A DNA stretch of 64,000 nt from Variovorax sp. EL159 (GCF_900100965.1 NZ_FMUJ01000002.1:741869-805868); one strand, 5' to 3'; numbered from the stretch's first letter, positions 27,192 through 36,645 are shown. The notes: a model not told the origin generated them from the sequence alone. Program-made: numbers and translations.

Positions 27192-27875
27192 ATGAACATC
27201 CTGGTGGTGGAAGACGATGCCCGTGTCGCCGACTTTCTGCTGCGCGGCCTGAGCGCCGAGGGCTACCGTGTCCAACTTGCGCGCACCGGGCCCGAGGGCC
27301 TGGCCCTTGCCCGCGACAGTGATCTGTCATTGCTGCTGCTCGACCTGATGCTCCCCGGCCTCAGCGGCCTGGAGCTTTGCCAGACACTGCGCGCCGAGGG
27401 CCGGCAGGTGCCTGTGCTGATGCTCACCGCGCTGAGCAACACGGAGGACAAGGTCAGCGGCCTGCGCCTGGGCGCCGACGACTACCTCACCAAGCCTTTC
27501 GCGTTCGAGGAGTTGCTGGCGCGCATCGAGGCCCTGCTTCGCCGTGGCCGGGAGCAGCGGCCCAGGGCCGCCTCGCTGCAGGTGGCGGACCTCGTTCTCG
27601 ACCGGGAGCGGATGGAGGTCACGCGCGCCGGCAAGCCCGTGCCGCTCACGGCCAAGGAGCTGGCGTTCCTCGAACTGTTGATGGCCGCACCGGGCCGTGT
27701 CTACAGCCGCGAGCGCATCCTGTCGAACGTCTGGGGCACCAACGAAGACCCGCTGACGAACATCGTCGATGTCTACGTGCGCCGGCTGCGCGCCAAGATC
27801 GACGACGGCCATCCGGTGCCGCTGCTCAAGACGGTGCGCGGCCTGGGCTATCGGCTGGACGCGGCGCCCGCCTGA
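27192..27875 (+). CDS. OmpR/PhoB-family response regulator
   Basis: This 227-residue regulator has a receiver domain with acidic pocket VVEDDA and phosphoacceptor D51 (LLLDLMLPG), the conserved lysine in YLTKPF, and a C-terminal winged helix ending VRRLRAKIDDG and LLKTVRGLGYRL. It resembles the QseB/TctD subgroup. Direct repeats at 11-bp spacing before the kinase gene and after its own stop are its probable operators, tying it to the gene at 28039. Confidence 0.93.
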   Translation: MNILVVEDDARVADFLLRGLSAEGYRVQLARTGPEGLALARDSDLSLLLLDLMLPGLSGLELCQTLRAEGRQVPVLMLTALSNTEDKVSGLRLGADDYLTKPFAFEELLARIEALLRRGREQRPRAASLQVADLVLDRERMEVTRAGKPVPLTAKELAFLELLMAAPGRVYSRERILSNVWGTNEDPLTNIVDVYVRRLRAKIDDGHPVPLLKTVRGLGYRLDAAPA

Positions 27876-27885
27876 GGCGCTGCGG

Positions 27886-27923
27886 TTCATCTGTTGTTCA
27901 TGCCTGCGTCATGCCCGCTTCAT
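27886..27923 (+). promoter_or_regulatory. Four OmpR-type repeats before the gene at 28039
   Basis: TTCAT, TTCAT, GTCAT and TTCAT begin at 27886, 27897, 27908 and 27919, exactly 11 bp apart, the spacing of PhoB/OmpR half-sites. They start 11 bp after the response-regulator stop and lie 116-153 bp before the SgcJ/EcaC-like gene. Confidence 0.6.
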
Positions 27924-28038
27924 GGCGGGCAACCGGTGGTGTTCATGGCGCAATCGAACAATGAAGTCCTGCCTCTTCAACGGGCGCAGCACCGGAAAAA
28001 AGCCGGTGATCGACCTCTCATTGCAAAAGGAAAACTCC

Positions 28039-28524
28039 ATGAATGTGCTCCGTACGCTTTCTATGTCCGCCACGACGGCGGCGGCCCTCGCCATCTCCAC
28101 GTCCGCCTTCGCCCAGGCACCGGCCGCAGGGATCTGCGCACCCGCCACCGAACCGCAGATCGCGGCGCTGTTCGACCGCTGGAACGATTCGCTGCGCACG
28201 CTGGACCCCGACAAGGTCGTTGCCAACTACGCGGTGGACGGCGTGCTGCTGCCGACCGTGTCGAACAAGCCGCGCACGAACCCGACGGAAATCCACGACT
28301 ACTTCGTCAAGTTCCTGAAGAGCGCGCCGCAGGGCACGATCGACCAGCGCATCATCAAGATCGGTTGCAACGTGGCACAGGACGTCGGTACGTACACCTT
28401 CAAATTCAAGGATGGCAAGAGCGTGCATGCCCGCTACACGTACATCTACGAGTGGGTGAACGGCCAATGGCTGATCGCGCACCATCACTCGTCGGCCATG
28501 CCTGAAGTGGTTGCGCGCAAGTAA
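28039..28524 (+). CDS. Secreted SgcJ/EcaC-type NTF2-fold protein
   Basis: This 161-residue protein has a signal peptide (MNVLRTLSMSATTAAALAIS, cleavage near AFAQA) and an NTF2-like domain of the SgcJ/EcaC (DUF4440-related) kind: ALFDRWNDSLRTLDPDKVVANYA, then YIYEWVNGQWLIAHHHSS. The catalytic role of this family is not established; it is periplasmic here. The OmpR-type repeats upstream suggest that it is induced by the adjacent two-component system. Confidence 0.8.
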   Translation: MNVLRTLSMSATTAAALAISTSAFAQAPAAGICAPATEPQIAALFDRWNDSLRTLDPDKVVANYAVDGVLLPTVSNKPRTNPTEIHDYFVKFLKSAPQGTIDQRIIKIGCNVAQDVGTYTFKFKDGKSVHARYTYIYEWVNGQWLIAHHHSSAMPEVVARK

Positions 28525-28692
28525 GCTGCGGCCGTGCGCCGGCGGGGCGCTGCTGCCCACAGGCTGCCGGGCGCACCGTCCGAGCGGGCTGGCCGGCATG
28601 GAAATCGACAGGCGGGCGCATCCAAAGCCCGTCCCGCTGCGTACAAGTGCCTACGGCACGCACTCCGGCGTGCCCTTGCCCGAGGAACAGTC

Positions 28693-29736
28693 ATGCCGCA
28701 GGACATCGCATTCGCCATTCGTTGGGTCGAGAAAGGGCTGGTGCCGGACGCCGTGGTCCGCCAGGGCATCCGCCGGTTGCTCAAGGAGCGGCTCGCCGAA
28801 TTGCACGCCGGCAACGCCCTGGCAGTGGCCGAGCTGACGCAGGACTTCGTCGCCAGCATGGGCGCGGCCCATGTGGCGCCGCTGCCGGAGAAGGCCAACG
28901 AGCAGCACTACGAGGTTCCTGCCGACTTCTTTGGCGAGGTGCTGGGCAACCACCGCAAGTACAGCAGCTGCTACTGGCCCGAAGGCACGCGGACGCTGGA
29001 AGAGGCCGAGGCCGCCGCGCTGGCCGCCACCTGCGAGCGCGCCGGCCTGTCCAACGGGCAGGACGTGCTGGAGCTGGGTTGCGGCTGGGGCTCGCTGACG
29101 CTCTGGATGGCCGAGAAGTACCCGGGCAGCCGCATCACGGCGCTGTCCAACTCGAATTCGCAGCGCGCGTACATCGAGGCACAGGCGGCGCAGCGCGGGC
29201 TGGGCAATGTGCGGGTGCTGACCCGCGACATCAACGTGTTCGACACCGACGGGCGCTTCGACCGCGTCGTGTCCGTCGAAATGTTCGAGCACCTGCGCAA
29301 CTGGCCACAGGCCTTTGCGAACGTGGCGCGCTGGCTCAAGCCCGGCGGGCGCTTCTTCATGCACGTGTTCGCGCATCGCGAGGCGCCGTACCCTTTCGAG
29401 GTGCGCGATGCGAGCGACTGGATGAGCAAGTATTTCTTCTCGGGCGGGATGATGCCTAGCGACGACCTCGCCCTGTACTGCCAGGACGACCTGCGCCTGC
29501 TGCGTCGCTGGCGCTGGGAAGGCCGCCATTACCAGCGCACGGCCGAGGCCTGGCTGCGCAACATGGACGAACGCCGAGCCGCGTTGCGCCCGCTGTTCCA
29601 GGCCACCTACGGTGCCGAGGCCCAGGTGTGGTGGACGCGCTGGCGCCTGTTCTTCATGTCGGTGGCGGAGCTGTTCGGTTTCGACGGCGGACAGCGCTGG
29701 TGGGTCAGCCATTACCTTTTCGAGCGCCGCGCATGA
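28693..29736 (+). CDS. Cyclopropane-fatty-acid-synthase-like methyltransferase
   Basis: This 347-residue SAM-dependent enzyme of the CFA synthase/mycolic acid methyltransferase group has the SAM motif VLELGCGWGSLTLWMAEKYP and the following EMFEHLRNW and GGRFFMHVF stretches. It is shorter than E. coli Cfa (382) and lacks part of the N-terminal lipid domain. It probably modifies a lipid acyl chain. Its stop overlaps the start of a DUF1295 membrane protein (ATGA), and the pair suggests joint lipid or membrane modification (inference). Confidence 0.85.
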   Translation: MPQDIAFAIRWVEKGLVPDAVVRQGIRRLLKERLAELHAGNALAVAELTQDFVASMGAAHVAPLPEKANEQHYEVPADFFGEVLGNHRKYSSCYWPEGTRTLEEAEAAALAATCERAGLSNGQDVLELGCGWGSLTLWMAEKYPGSRITALSNSNSQRAYIEAQAAQRGLGNVRVLTRDINVFDTDGRFDRVVSVEMFEHLRNWPQAFANVARWLKPGGRFFMHVFAHREAPYPFEVRDASDWMSKYFFSGGMMPSDDLALYCQDDLRLLRRWRWEGRHYQRTAEAWLRNMDERRAALRPLFQATYGAEAQVWWTRWRLFFMSVAELFGFDGGQRWWVSHYLFERRA

Positions 29737-30530
29737 GTGGCTTGATGGACGTGGCACTGGCGGGCCTGGCATGGACCGCATCGCTGGCGTTCCTGACCTG
29801 GATCGCCAGCCTCGTGCGCCAAGACGCCAGCCTGATCGACCGCATGTGGCCCGTCTGCATCGTGGGCGCCGGCCTCGTCTATTTCGTGCTGCTGCCGGTG
29901 CAGACGGTGCGCGGCCTGTGGATGGCCGTGCTCGGCACCGCGTGGGCGGTACGGCTGTGCCTGTACATCACCTGGCGCAACTGGGGGCACGGCGAAGACC
30001 GCCGCTACCAGGCGATCCGTGCGCGCAACCAGCCGAACTTCGGCTTCAGGAGCCTGTACCTCGTGTTCGCATTGCAGGCGGTGCTGGCGTGGGTCGTCTC
30101 CGCGCCGTTCCTTGCGGGGATGATGGCGGCGCGGCCGATGGGTGCGCTCGATGCGCTCGGTGCGGTGCTGGCGCTGTTCGGCATCTTCTTCGAGGCGGTC
30201 GGCGATGCGCAGATGGCCCGCTTCAGGGCCGCCCCCGCGAGCAAAGGGCAGGTGATGGAGCGTGGCCTCTGGCGCTACACGCGGCACCCCAACTACTTCG
30301 GCGAAGCCTGTGCCTGGTGGGGGCTGTGGCTTGTCGCCATGAGCGGTGCGGGCTGGGGAGGCGCGTGGAGCGTGGTGTCGCCGCTGCTCATGACGTGGCT
30401 GCTGCTGAAGGTCTCGGGCGTCGCGATGCTCGAAGGCGACATCGGCGAGCGCCGGCCCGCCTACCGTGAATACATCGCACGCACCAACGCCTTCTTGCCG
30501 GGGCCGGTGCGCAAGCGCAAGGCGCCGTGA
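29733..30530 (+). CDS. DUF1295 membrane protein (steroid 5-alpha-reductase-like)
   Basis: This 265-residue integral membrane protein has about six membrane helices and the C-terminal DUF1295/ICMT-like motif GLWRYTRHPNYFGEACAWWG, which forms a NAD(P)H or SAM site in the superfamily. A reductase or methyltransferase activity on a lipid is possible. It is translationally coupled to the CFA-synthase-like gene. Confidence 0.85.
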   Translation: MSGLMDVALAGLAWTASLAFLTWIASLVRQDASLIDRMWPVCIVGAGLVYFVLLPVQTVRGLWMAVLGTAWAVRLCLYITWRNWGHGEDRRYQAIRARNQPNFGFRSLYLVFALQAVLAWVVSAPFLAGMMAARPMGALDALGAVLALFGIFFEAVGDAQMARFRAAPASKGQVMERGLWRYTRHPNYFGEACAWWGLWLVAMSGAGWGGAWSVVSPLLMTWLLLKVSGVAMLEGDIGERRPAYREYIARTNAFLPGPVRKRKAP

Positions 30531-30572
30531 CGGGCAGGGCGCTGGCCGCGCTGCCCGCAGCCACAACGCTTT

Positions 30573-32651
30573 TTACTGACGCGCCTGGCTGGACGCCGAA
30601 AGAGGATCGGCCAGGCGCATCACGCGGCGCCAGAAGAACACCGCCACCATCACGAAGACCGCAAGGCCCAGGAACGACGCCGTGCGCGTGAAGCCCTCGC
30701 TCACGAGCGCCAGCGGGGCATCGGAACCGGCGGCGCCGATGATCGCAGCCATCAGGACGCCCACGAGGCTTTCGCCCACGATCAAGCCCGATGCGATCAG
30801 CACACCGCGGCGGTTGGGCGCGTCCGAGAACGCTTCGTAAGGCTGGCCGGCGGCCGCGGCGCGACGGCGCAGCGCGCGCTCGAGCACCCAGGCCAAGAGC
30901 GCGCCCACCACGATGGGTGCGGCCACGGTCGGCGGCAGGTAGATGCCGATGCCCACGGCCAGCACCGGGATGCGGGCCACGCGGCAGGTGCGCTTCATGA
31001 TGGCATCTACCACGATCAGGCCGATGCCCGTCGCCATGCCGATCAGGATCATGGTCCAGTTCAACTGGTGGGTGAAGATGCCGCGAGAGATGGCCAGCAT
31101 CAGCGTGGCCTGCGGCGCCGACAGGGTCTGGGCCGGGTCCATGCCCGCGCGGGGCATCGCGTCGCCGAAGCCGTAGGCGTTGTACAGCAGCTCCAGCACC
31201 GGCGAGATCACGGCGGCACCTACCACGCAGCCGATGAGCAGCGCCACCTGCTGGCGCCAGGGTGTTGCACCGACCAGCCAGCCGGTCTTCAGGTCCTGCA
31301 GGTTGTCGTTCGAGATCGAGGCCACGGCCACCACCGCCGAGGTCGTGAAGATCGCCAGCGCGATCGTCATCTGCACGCCGTTCTGCGCTTCCAGCAGTTC
31401 TTCGCCCAGCACCAGCATCAGCAGCGAGACCAGCACGATGGCCACGATGCCCACGCCCGAGATCGGGCTGGTCGAAGAGCCCACCAGGCCCGCCATGTAG
31501 CCGCAAGCCGCAGCCACCAGAAAGCCGAAGATGAAGGCGAACAACACCGCATAGGCCACCAGCTTCCAGATGGCGGCTGCGGACAGCGCGGCGCCGGACA
31601 GGAAGGTCTGGAAGGTGAACACCAGGATCGCCACGAGCACCAGCGTCACGATCGAGATCCATGCCGCCGACAGGTCGCGTTCCGTTCGTGGAATGGCGCC
31701 GTTGCGGGCTGCGCCCGATTGGGTCAGCGCGGAAAAAGAAGCCTTGAGGCCACTGGCCAGGGGCCCGAGCAGCGTGGCCAGGGTCCAGATCGCGCCCACC
31801 GCGATCACGCCCGCGCCGATGAAGCGCACCTGCGAAGACCACAGGCCCGAGGCGTACTGCGCCAGCGATTGGCCGGCGGGCATCTGGCCCATCGATGTGA
31901 GGATGGGCACGGCGATGCCCCATGAAATGACCAGCCCCGTCAGCATGGCCAGCCCGGCCACGATGCCGATCAGGTAGCCCGCGCCCAGGAGCGCCAGCGA
32001 GAAGCCCATCGGCAGGCGGAACACCGCGCTGCCCACGCTGAACCAGCCGCTGACGCCTTCGCCCAGCACGCGCAGGCCGCTGGCAGAGAAGCTCACCACG
32101 GCCGCGATGAGGCCGCCGCTCACGATGTCGCCCATGCCGCTGGCCGCGGCCGGTGTCGACGTGGCCTTGTCGCCCGCGTCCTGGTTGCGCTCGGCGCTGC
32201 CGACCCGAAGGATCTCGGCCGCGGCCACGCCTTCGGGGTAGGGCAGGTCGCTCTGCACCACCATCACGTTGCGCAACGGAATCGTGAACAGCACGCCGAG
32301 CATGCCGCCGGCGGCGCATATGCCGAAGGTCTGCCAGAACGGAAAGCCCTGCCAATGGCCCATCACGACCAGGGCGGGCAGCACGAAGATGATCGACGAC
32401 AGCGTGCCCGCCGCAGAGGCCTGCGTCTGCACCATGTTGTTTTCGAGGATGTTGGCGCTCTTGAAGAGGCGCAGCACGGACATGGAGATCACCGCCGCCG
32501 GAATGGCCGATGAGAACGTCAGTCCTACTTTCAGCCCCAGGAAGACGTTGGAGGCCGTGAAGATGACGGTGATCAAGGCGCCCAGCAGCACGCCACGGAA
32601 CGTGAGTTCCGGTAGCGTGACTTCTGCCGGGATGCGGATGGTTCGAGCCAT
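30573..32651 (-). CDS. OPT-family oligopeptide transporter
   Basis: This 692-residue protein has some 14-16 membrane helices and the bacterial OPT start ELTFRGVLLGALITVIFTASNVFLGLKVGLTF, with NNMVQTQASAAGTLSS as the conserved second region. OPT carriers import peptides, glutathione or metal chelates. The ATG at 32651 follows AGGGAA. It is the last gene downstream of the cysteine desulfurase fusion, DsbC-like and persulfide dioxygenase genes; a 15-bp inverted repeat separates it from them. Import of a thiol peptide would fit the operon (inference). Confidence 0.9.
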   Translation of the reverse strand: MARTIRIPAEVTLPELTFRGVLLGALITVIFTASNVFLGLKVGLTFSSAIPAAVISMSVLRLFKSANILENNMVQTQASAAGTLSSIIFVLPALVVMGHWQGFPFWQTFGICAAGGMLGVLFTIPLRNVMVVQSDLPYPEGVAAAEILRVGSAERNQDAGDKATSTPAAASGMGDIVSGGLIAAVVSFSASGLRVLGEGVSGWFSVGSAVFRLPMGFSLALLGAGYLIGIVAGLAMLTGLVISWGIAVPILTSMGQMPAGQSLAQYASGLWSSQVRFIGAGVIAVGAIWTLATLLGPLASGLKASFSALTQSGAARNGAIPRTERDLSAAWISIVTLVLVAILVFTFQTFLSGAALSAAAIWKLVAYAVLFAFIFGFLVAAACGYMAGLVGSSTSPISGVGIVAIVLVSLLMLVLGEELLEAQNGVQMTIALAIFTTSAVVAVASISNDNLQDLKTGWLVGATPWRQQVALLIGCVVGAAVISPVLELLYNAYGFGDAMPRAGMDPAQTLSAPQATLMLAISRGIFTHQLNWTMILIGMATGIGLIVVDAIMKRTCRVARIPVLAVGIGIYLPPTVAAPIVVGALLAWVLERALRRRAAAAGQPYEAFSDAPNRRGVLIASGLIVGESLVGVLMAAIIGAAGSDAPLALVSEGFTRTASFLGLAVFVMVAVFFWRRVMRLADPLSASSQARQ

Positions 32652-32770
32652 TGGATGTTCCCTATGCACTGGCCGGATGAGGCGCTGCGGGTTTTCGGCC
32701 CGCCGGGCGCTGTCCGGCTCTCAGGGCGAGATGCCCTGTTGGTTTTCTGATTGGTTTCTGCGCGCTTGCG

Positions 32771-32811
32771 CGCCCTGAAGCGGCACCGATCCGGTTTGCC
32801 GCTTCAGGGCG
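32771..32811. repeat. 15-bp perfect inverted repeat between dioxygenase and OPT genes
   Basis: CGCCCTGAAGCGGCA and TGCCGCTTCAGGGCG are separated by 11 nt. The stem is strong but neither strand has a T run after it, so it may be an mRNA-processing or partial termination signal that lowers OPT expression. Confidence 0.5.
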
Positions 32812-32853
32812 TCGATTCTCCCTCTGTCTCGCCTGCGTCCCTGGCGCAGGCGC

Positions 32854-33738
32854 TCAGATCGCGTTCAGCGGAATCTTCAGATAGCGGATGCCGTTGTCTT
32901 CCGGCTCGGGCAGGTGGCCGGCGCGCATGTTGACTTGCACCGAGGGCAGCATCAGCGCGGGCATCGGCAGGGTGGCATCGCGCGCCGTGCGCATCGCGAC
33001 GAACTCGTCTTCGCCGATGCCGTCCCGCACGTGGATGTTCTTTGCGCGCTGCTCGGCAACGGTGCTGATGTACTGGAACTCGCGGCCACCCGGCTGGTAG
33101 TCGTGGCACATGTAGAGGCGGGTGTTCGGCGGCAGGGCCAGGAGCTTCGCGATCGAGCGGAACAGCGTGCGCGCATCGCCACCCGGAAAGTCGCATCGCG
33201 CGGTTCCGTAATCGGGCATGAACAGCGTGTCGCCCACGAAGGCGGCCGCTTCGGTGCCATCGGTGACGAGGTAGGTCATGCAGGCCGGCGTGTGGCCCGG
33301 CGTGTGAATGGCCTGTGCCGACAGGCCGCCGATGCTGAATGCTTCGCCATCGGCGAGCAGCTTGTCGAACTGGCTGCCGTCGGGCGCGAATTCGGCGCCT
33401 GCGTTGAAGAGCGCACCGAACACGCCCTGTACCTTGCGGATGCCGGCGCCGATGGCCACCTTGCCTCCGAGGTGCTGCTGGAGGTAGGGCGCCGCGGAGA
33501 GGTGGTCGGCGTGCACGTGGCTCTCGAGGAGCCAGTCCACCGTCAGGCGCAGTTCGCGCACGCGCGCAATCAGGCGGTCTGCGCCTGCGGTGTGGGTGCG
33601 CCCCGACCGCATGTCGAACTCGAGCACGCTGTCGATGATGGCGCAGTGGCCCGTCGGGCTGTCGATGAGCAGATAGCTCATCGTGCTCGTGGACGCGTCG
33701 AGGAAGCCCTCGATGCTCATGCGTTGGGTAGTGGTCAT
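32854..33738 (-). CDS. Persulfide dioxygenase-type MBL-fold hydrolase (Blh/ETHE1 group)
   Basis: This 294-residue metallo-beta-lactamase-fold protein has HVHADHLS, TPGHTPAC and GDTLFMPDYGTARCDFPGG, the pattern of the Blh/PDO group that oxidises glutathione persulfide to sulfite with a single iron. The iron ligands would be the two His and the Asp of these motifs. It is cytoplasmic and lies 61 nt after the DsbC-like gene, in an operon headed by a cysteine desulfurase/rhodanese fusion, consistent with sulfane-sulfur disposal. Confidence 0.82.
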   Translation of the reverse strand: MTTTQRMSIEGFLDASTSTMSYLLIDSPTGHCAIIDSVLEFDMRSGRTHTAGADRLIARVRELRLTVDWLLESHVHADHLSAAPYLQQHLGGKVAIGAGIRKVQGVFGALFNAGAEFAPDGSQFDKLLADGEAFSIGGLSAQAIHTPGHTPACMTYLVTDGTEAAAFVGDTLFMPDYGTARCDFPGGDARTLFRSIAKLLALPPNTRLYMCHDYQPGGREFQYISTVAEQRAKNIHVRDGIGEDEFVAMRTARDATLPMPALMLPSVQVNMRAGHLPEPEDNGIRYLKIPLNAI

Positions 33739-33799
33739 CGTCTCCCCCGTGGCCGTGCGGCCGCGTCGCTTGCGGTGTGAGGGCAGCGCCAGCGGGCCG

Positions 33800-34363
33800 T
33801 CATTTCACGGAGGCCTCGAGCAGCGTCGATATCCACGGCGGCGGGATCGCGCCGGGCACGCGCGTGCCGTCGCTGAAGACCAGCGTCGGCGTGCCTTCGA
33901 CCTTGTACTGGCGGCCCAGGTCGATGCCGCGCTGCAATCCGTCCGTGCTGCAGGCCGTTGCCGCGTCGGCGGGTGCCGTGCCGCTGTCGATCCAGTCCGA
34001 CCAGGCCTTCTGCCGGTTGCCGCTGCACCAGATGGCGCGCGCCTTGGCGAGCGAGTCCGCACCCAGCACCGGGTAGAGAAACACATAGACCGTGACGTTG
34101 CCGATCGCTTTCAGGTCCTTGTCGATGCGCTTGCAGTGGCCGCAGTTCGGGTCGGAGAAAACCGCCAGCCTGTACTTGCCGTTGCCATGGACGGTCTTGA
34201 TCGCGTCGTTCAGGGGCAGCTTGTCGAAGGCGAAGCCCTCGATTTTCTGGAAGCGCCCCTCGAGCGGATTCTTGTTGCCGGCCTGGGCGTGCGAAGCGCC
34301 TGCGGACGCGAACATGGCGAGCGCGCAACCGGCGAGAAGAAGAGGGCGGCGTGCGAATGTCAT
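33800..34363 (-). CDS. DsbC/DsbG-like periplasmic thiol-disulfide protein
   Basis: This 187-residue protein has a signal peptide (MTFARRPLLLAGCALAMFAS, cleavage near SHAQA) and a thioredoxin fold with the active site DPNCGHCKRID and the cis-proline stretch VEGTPTLVFSDG. It lacks the N-terminal DsbC dimerisation domain, so it is a single-domain relative. It lies 11 nt after the fusion gene, implying that the operon also acts on periplasmic thiols or persulfides. Confidence 0.85.
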   Translation of the reverse strand: MTFARRPLLLAGCALAMFASAGASHAQAGNKNPLEGRFQKIEGFAFDKLPLNDAIKTVHGNGKYRLAVFSDPNCGHCKRIDKDLKAIGNVTVYVFLYPVLGADSLAKARAIWCSGNRQKAWSDWIDSGTAPADAATACSTDGLQRGIDLGRQYKVEGTPTLVFSDGTRVPGAIPPPWISTLLEASVK

Positions 34364-34374
34364 GGCTGTGTCGA

Positions 34375-36645
34375 TCAAGATGAATGGGAGAGGTGTTCGG
34401 TTGCAGTTGCCATCGCGGTCGCGGGGGCGTTCGATTTTGCGGCTGCGCTCGCGGCGGGCCAGAGTGCGAGGCCGCCCGTCAGGCTCCACGCCTGCACGTG
34501 CCCGAGGCGACGCAAGACCTTGGCCGCCTGGGCGCTGCGGTTGCCGCTTCGGCAATAGAACAGTATCGGGGTCGTGGCCGGCAAGGCGAGCCAGGCGGGC
34601 AGCGCATCGAGCAGCTCCGACAGCGGCACCGCCTTGCGGTGCGCGGCGGCGCCCAGCGGCGGCGCTTCGCTCAGTCGCTGCTCGTACGGCTCGCGCACGT
34701 CCACCAGCACCAGGCCGGGATGTTCGCGCAGCAGCCGTCGCGCTTCGATGGCGCTCATCTCGTGGCCGGGGCCGTCGTCGCCGCTGTCGAGAGGCGTCTT
34801 GGATGCCAGCGACTGGTACTCGGTGAGCGTGAGATCCTTTTCAAGCTCGGCCTTCGTTGCGGCGAGCCGCTCGGCGTCCATGCGGCCGAGCAGAACCTGC
34901 GCCAGCAGTGGCTGTGCGGCCAGGGTGCTTGCGAAACGGTTGTCGTGATCGTGCGCGGGAAGCAGCAGCGTGCGGGGCTCATTCATCGATGAGCTGGGCG
35001 CCTGCGATGCAGCTTGCGCAAGATCGCTTTGCTCGCATGCGTCGGGCATCAAGGTATCGCCGACGAACGCCAGTCGGACGTTCATCTGCGCGTCGTGCAG
35101 CAGGTAGGCGGTCGCGTCCATGGCGTGGCCCGGAATCGGCCGCCGGGTGATCGTCTGCGTGCCGAGGCGGATCGCATCGGCATCTGCAGGCCAGCCGAGC
35201 GCATCGACCTCTTCCGATGGCTGCAGCCGTGCGGGCAGGGCAGCGCGCAGTTCGGCGCCCGAGGCCACGTGATCGCCGTGGCCGTGCGTCTGGAGCACCG
35301 CGGCCAGCGCGTAGTCCTGGCAGCGCAGCAGTTCCGCGATGCGCCCGGTCAACCCGGGCAGCGGATCGATGACCACGCACCGCCGGCTGCCCGCGTCGGC
35401 CAGCAGGTAGCAGCACGCGCCGTTCACCACGAAACGCTTCAGGCCGTCGAGCACGTCGCCCGAAGGCACTGCGTCGGCGGGCGTGTTGAGGCAACTGGCG
35501 CGCAGCGAGGCACCGCAGGCTTCGATCCGCGCGCAGGCCTCGTCGATGAAGCCCGCGTCGCTGGCCGGACCGAACGACAGCCGCACGGCCGAGGCCGCCT
35601 GCCATGCGGGCAGCTTCATGGCTTCCAGCACGTGGCTCGGCATCGCCTTCGATGCGCTGCAGGCCGAGCCGCCGCTCACCCGCACGTCGGCTGCGTCGAA
35701 CAGGTCTTGCAGCAGCCTCGAACTCAGGCCGGGCACGGAGAAGTTGAGGGTGGTCGGCAGGCACGACGCGAACGGCGCGTTGAACACGATGCCGGGGAAC
35801 GCGCTCTTCAGCGCGGCGGCGATGCGGTCGCGGTAGCCCGCCAGCGTCTGCGCGTCCCTGAAGGTGTGGCCGTCTTCGAGCGCCTCCAGCACCGCGCCGA
35901 GGGCGGCGATGCCCGACATGTTCTCGGTGCCCGAGCGCAGCGCGCCCTCCTGGCCGCCGCCCGCCATCAGCGGCGTGAACGGGGCGCCTTCGCGAACGTA
36001 CAGCAGGCCGATGCCCTTGGGCGCATAGAGCTTGTGCCCGGAGAAGGGCGCGTAGTCGATGCGTTGCGTCTCCAGTTGCAGCGCGAGCTTGCCCAGCGCC
36101 TGCACGCTGTCGACCATCCACAGCGCGGGGCTGGCGTCCAATGCTTGCGCAATGCCGTCGAGATCGCTGACGACGCCGGTTTCGTTGTTCGCGGCCATGG
36201 TGCAGACCAGCCCGGCGCGGCCCGCGTGCGCGCGCAGCCATTGCAGGTCGTGGCGGCCATCGGGGCTGACCGGGATCGCCAGCACGCGCAGGTTCAGGCC
36301 CAGCAATTCGTTCCAGTGCCGGATCGCCTCGGGCACCGCCTTGTGCTCGGTTGCGCCGTACAGCAGGCAGTCCACATCCTGCCGGCCGCGCAGCGAACGC
36401 AGTGCCGAGAGCACCGCCGTCTGGATGCCTTCGGTGGCGCCGCTGAGAAAAAGCAGCTGCCCCGTGGGGGCGCCGAGCAGGCGGCGGGCACGGGCCCGCA
36501 CCGCGTCCATCAGCGCGCGCGCCCGCAGGCCGGTGCTGTGGATGCTGCTGGGGTTGCCGAAATCGTCGGCCATGGCCGCAAGCGCGGCGGATCGGGCGCA
36601 AGGCAGCACGGGTGTCGTGGCGTTGGTGTCGAGGTAGATGTCCAT
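34375..36645 (-). CDS. Cysteine desulfurase-MBL hydrolase-rhodanese fusion
   Basis: This 756-residue protein joins three sulfur enzymes. Residues 1-375 form a class V aminotransferase of the NifS/IscS type: H101, NNETG at 153-157, the PLP lysine K205 in FSGHKLYAPKG and the catalytic cysteine C329 in SGGSACSASK. Residues 395-585 form an MBL domain with HGHGDH (454-459), PGHAMD and VGDTLMPD. Residues 628-732 form a rhodanese with the active cysteine C698 in FYCRSGNRSAQ. One chain could make a persulfide, oxidise or hydrolyse it, and transfer sulfur. All catalytic residues are present. It begins an operon divergent from a DecR-like regulator. Confidence 0.9.
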   Translation of the reverse strand: MDIYLDTNATTPVLPCARSAALAAMADDFGNPSSIHSTGLRARALMDAVRARARRLLGAPTGQLLFLSGATEGIQTAVLSALRSLRGRQDVDCLLYGATEHKAVPEAIRHWNELLGLNLRVLAIPVSPDGRHDLQWLRAHAGRAGLVCTMAANNETGVVSDLDGIAQALDASPALWMVDSVQALGKLALQLETQRIDYAPFSGHKLYAPKGIGLLYVREGAPFTPLMAGGGQEGALRSGTENMSGIAALGAVLEALEDGHTFRDAQTLAGYRDRIAAALKSAFPGIVFNAPFASCLPTTLNFSVPGLSSRLLQDLFDAADVRVSGGSACSASKAMPSHVLEAMKLPAWQAASAVRLSFGPASDAGFIDEACARIEACGASLRASCLNTPADAVPSGDVLDGLKRFVVNGACCYLLADAGSRRCVVIDPLPGLTGRIAELLRCQDYALAAVLQTHGHGDHVASGAELRAALPARLQPSEEVDALGWPADADAIRLGTQTITRRPIPGHAMDATAYLLHDAQMNVRLAFVGDTLMPDACEQSDLAQAASQAPSSSMNEPRTLLLPAHDHDNRFASTLAAQPLLAQVLLGRMDAERLAATKAELEKDLTLTEYQSLASKTPLDSGDDGPGHEMSAIEARRLLREHPGLVLVDVREPYEQRLSEAPPLGAAAHRKAVPLSELLDALPAWLALPATTPILFYCRSGNRSAQAAKVLRRLGHVQAWSLTGGLALWPAASAAAKSNAPATAMATATEHLSHSS

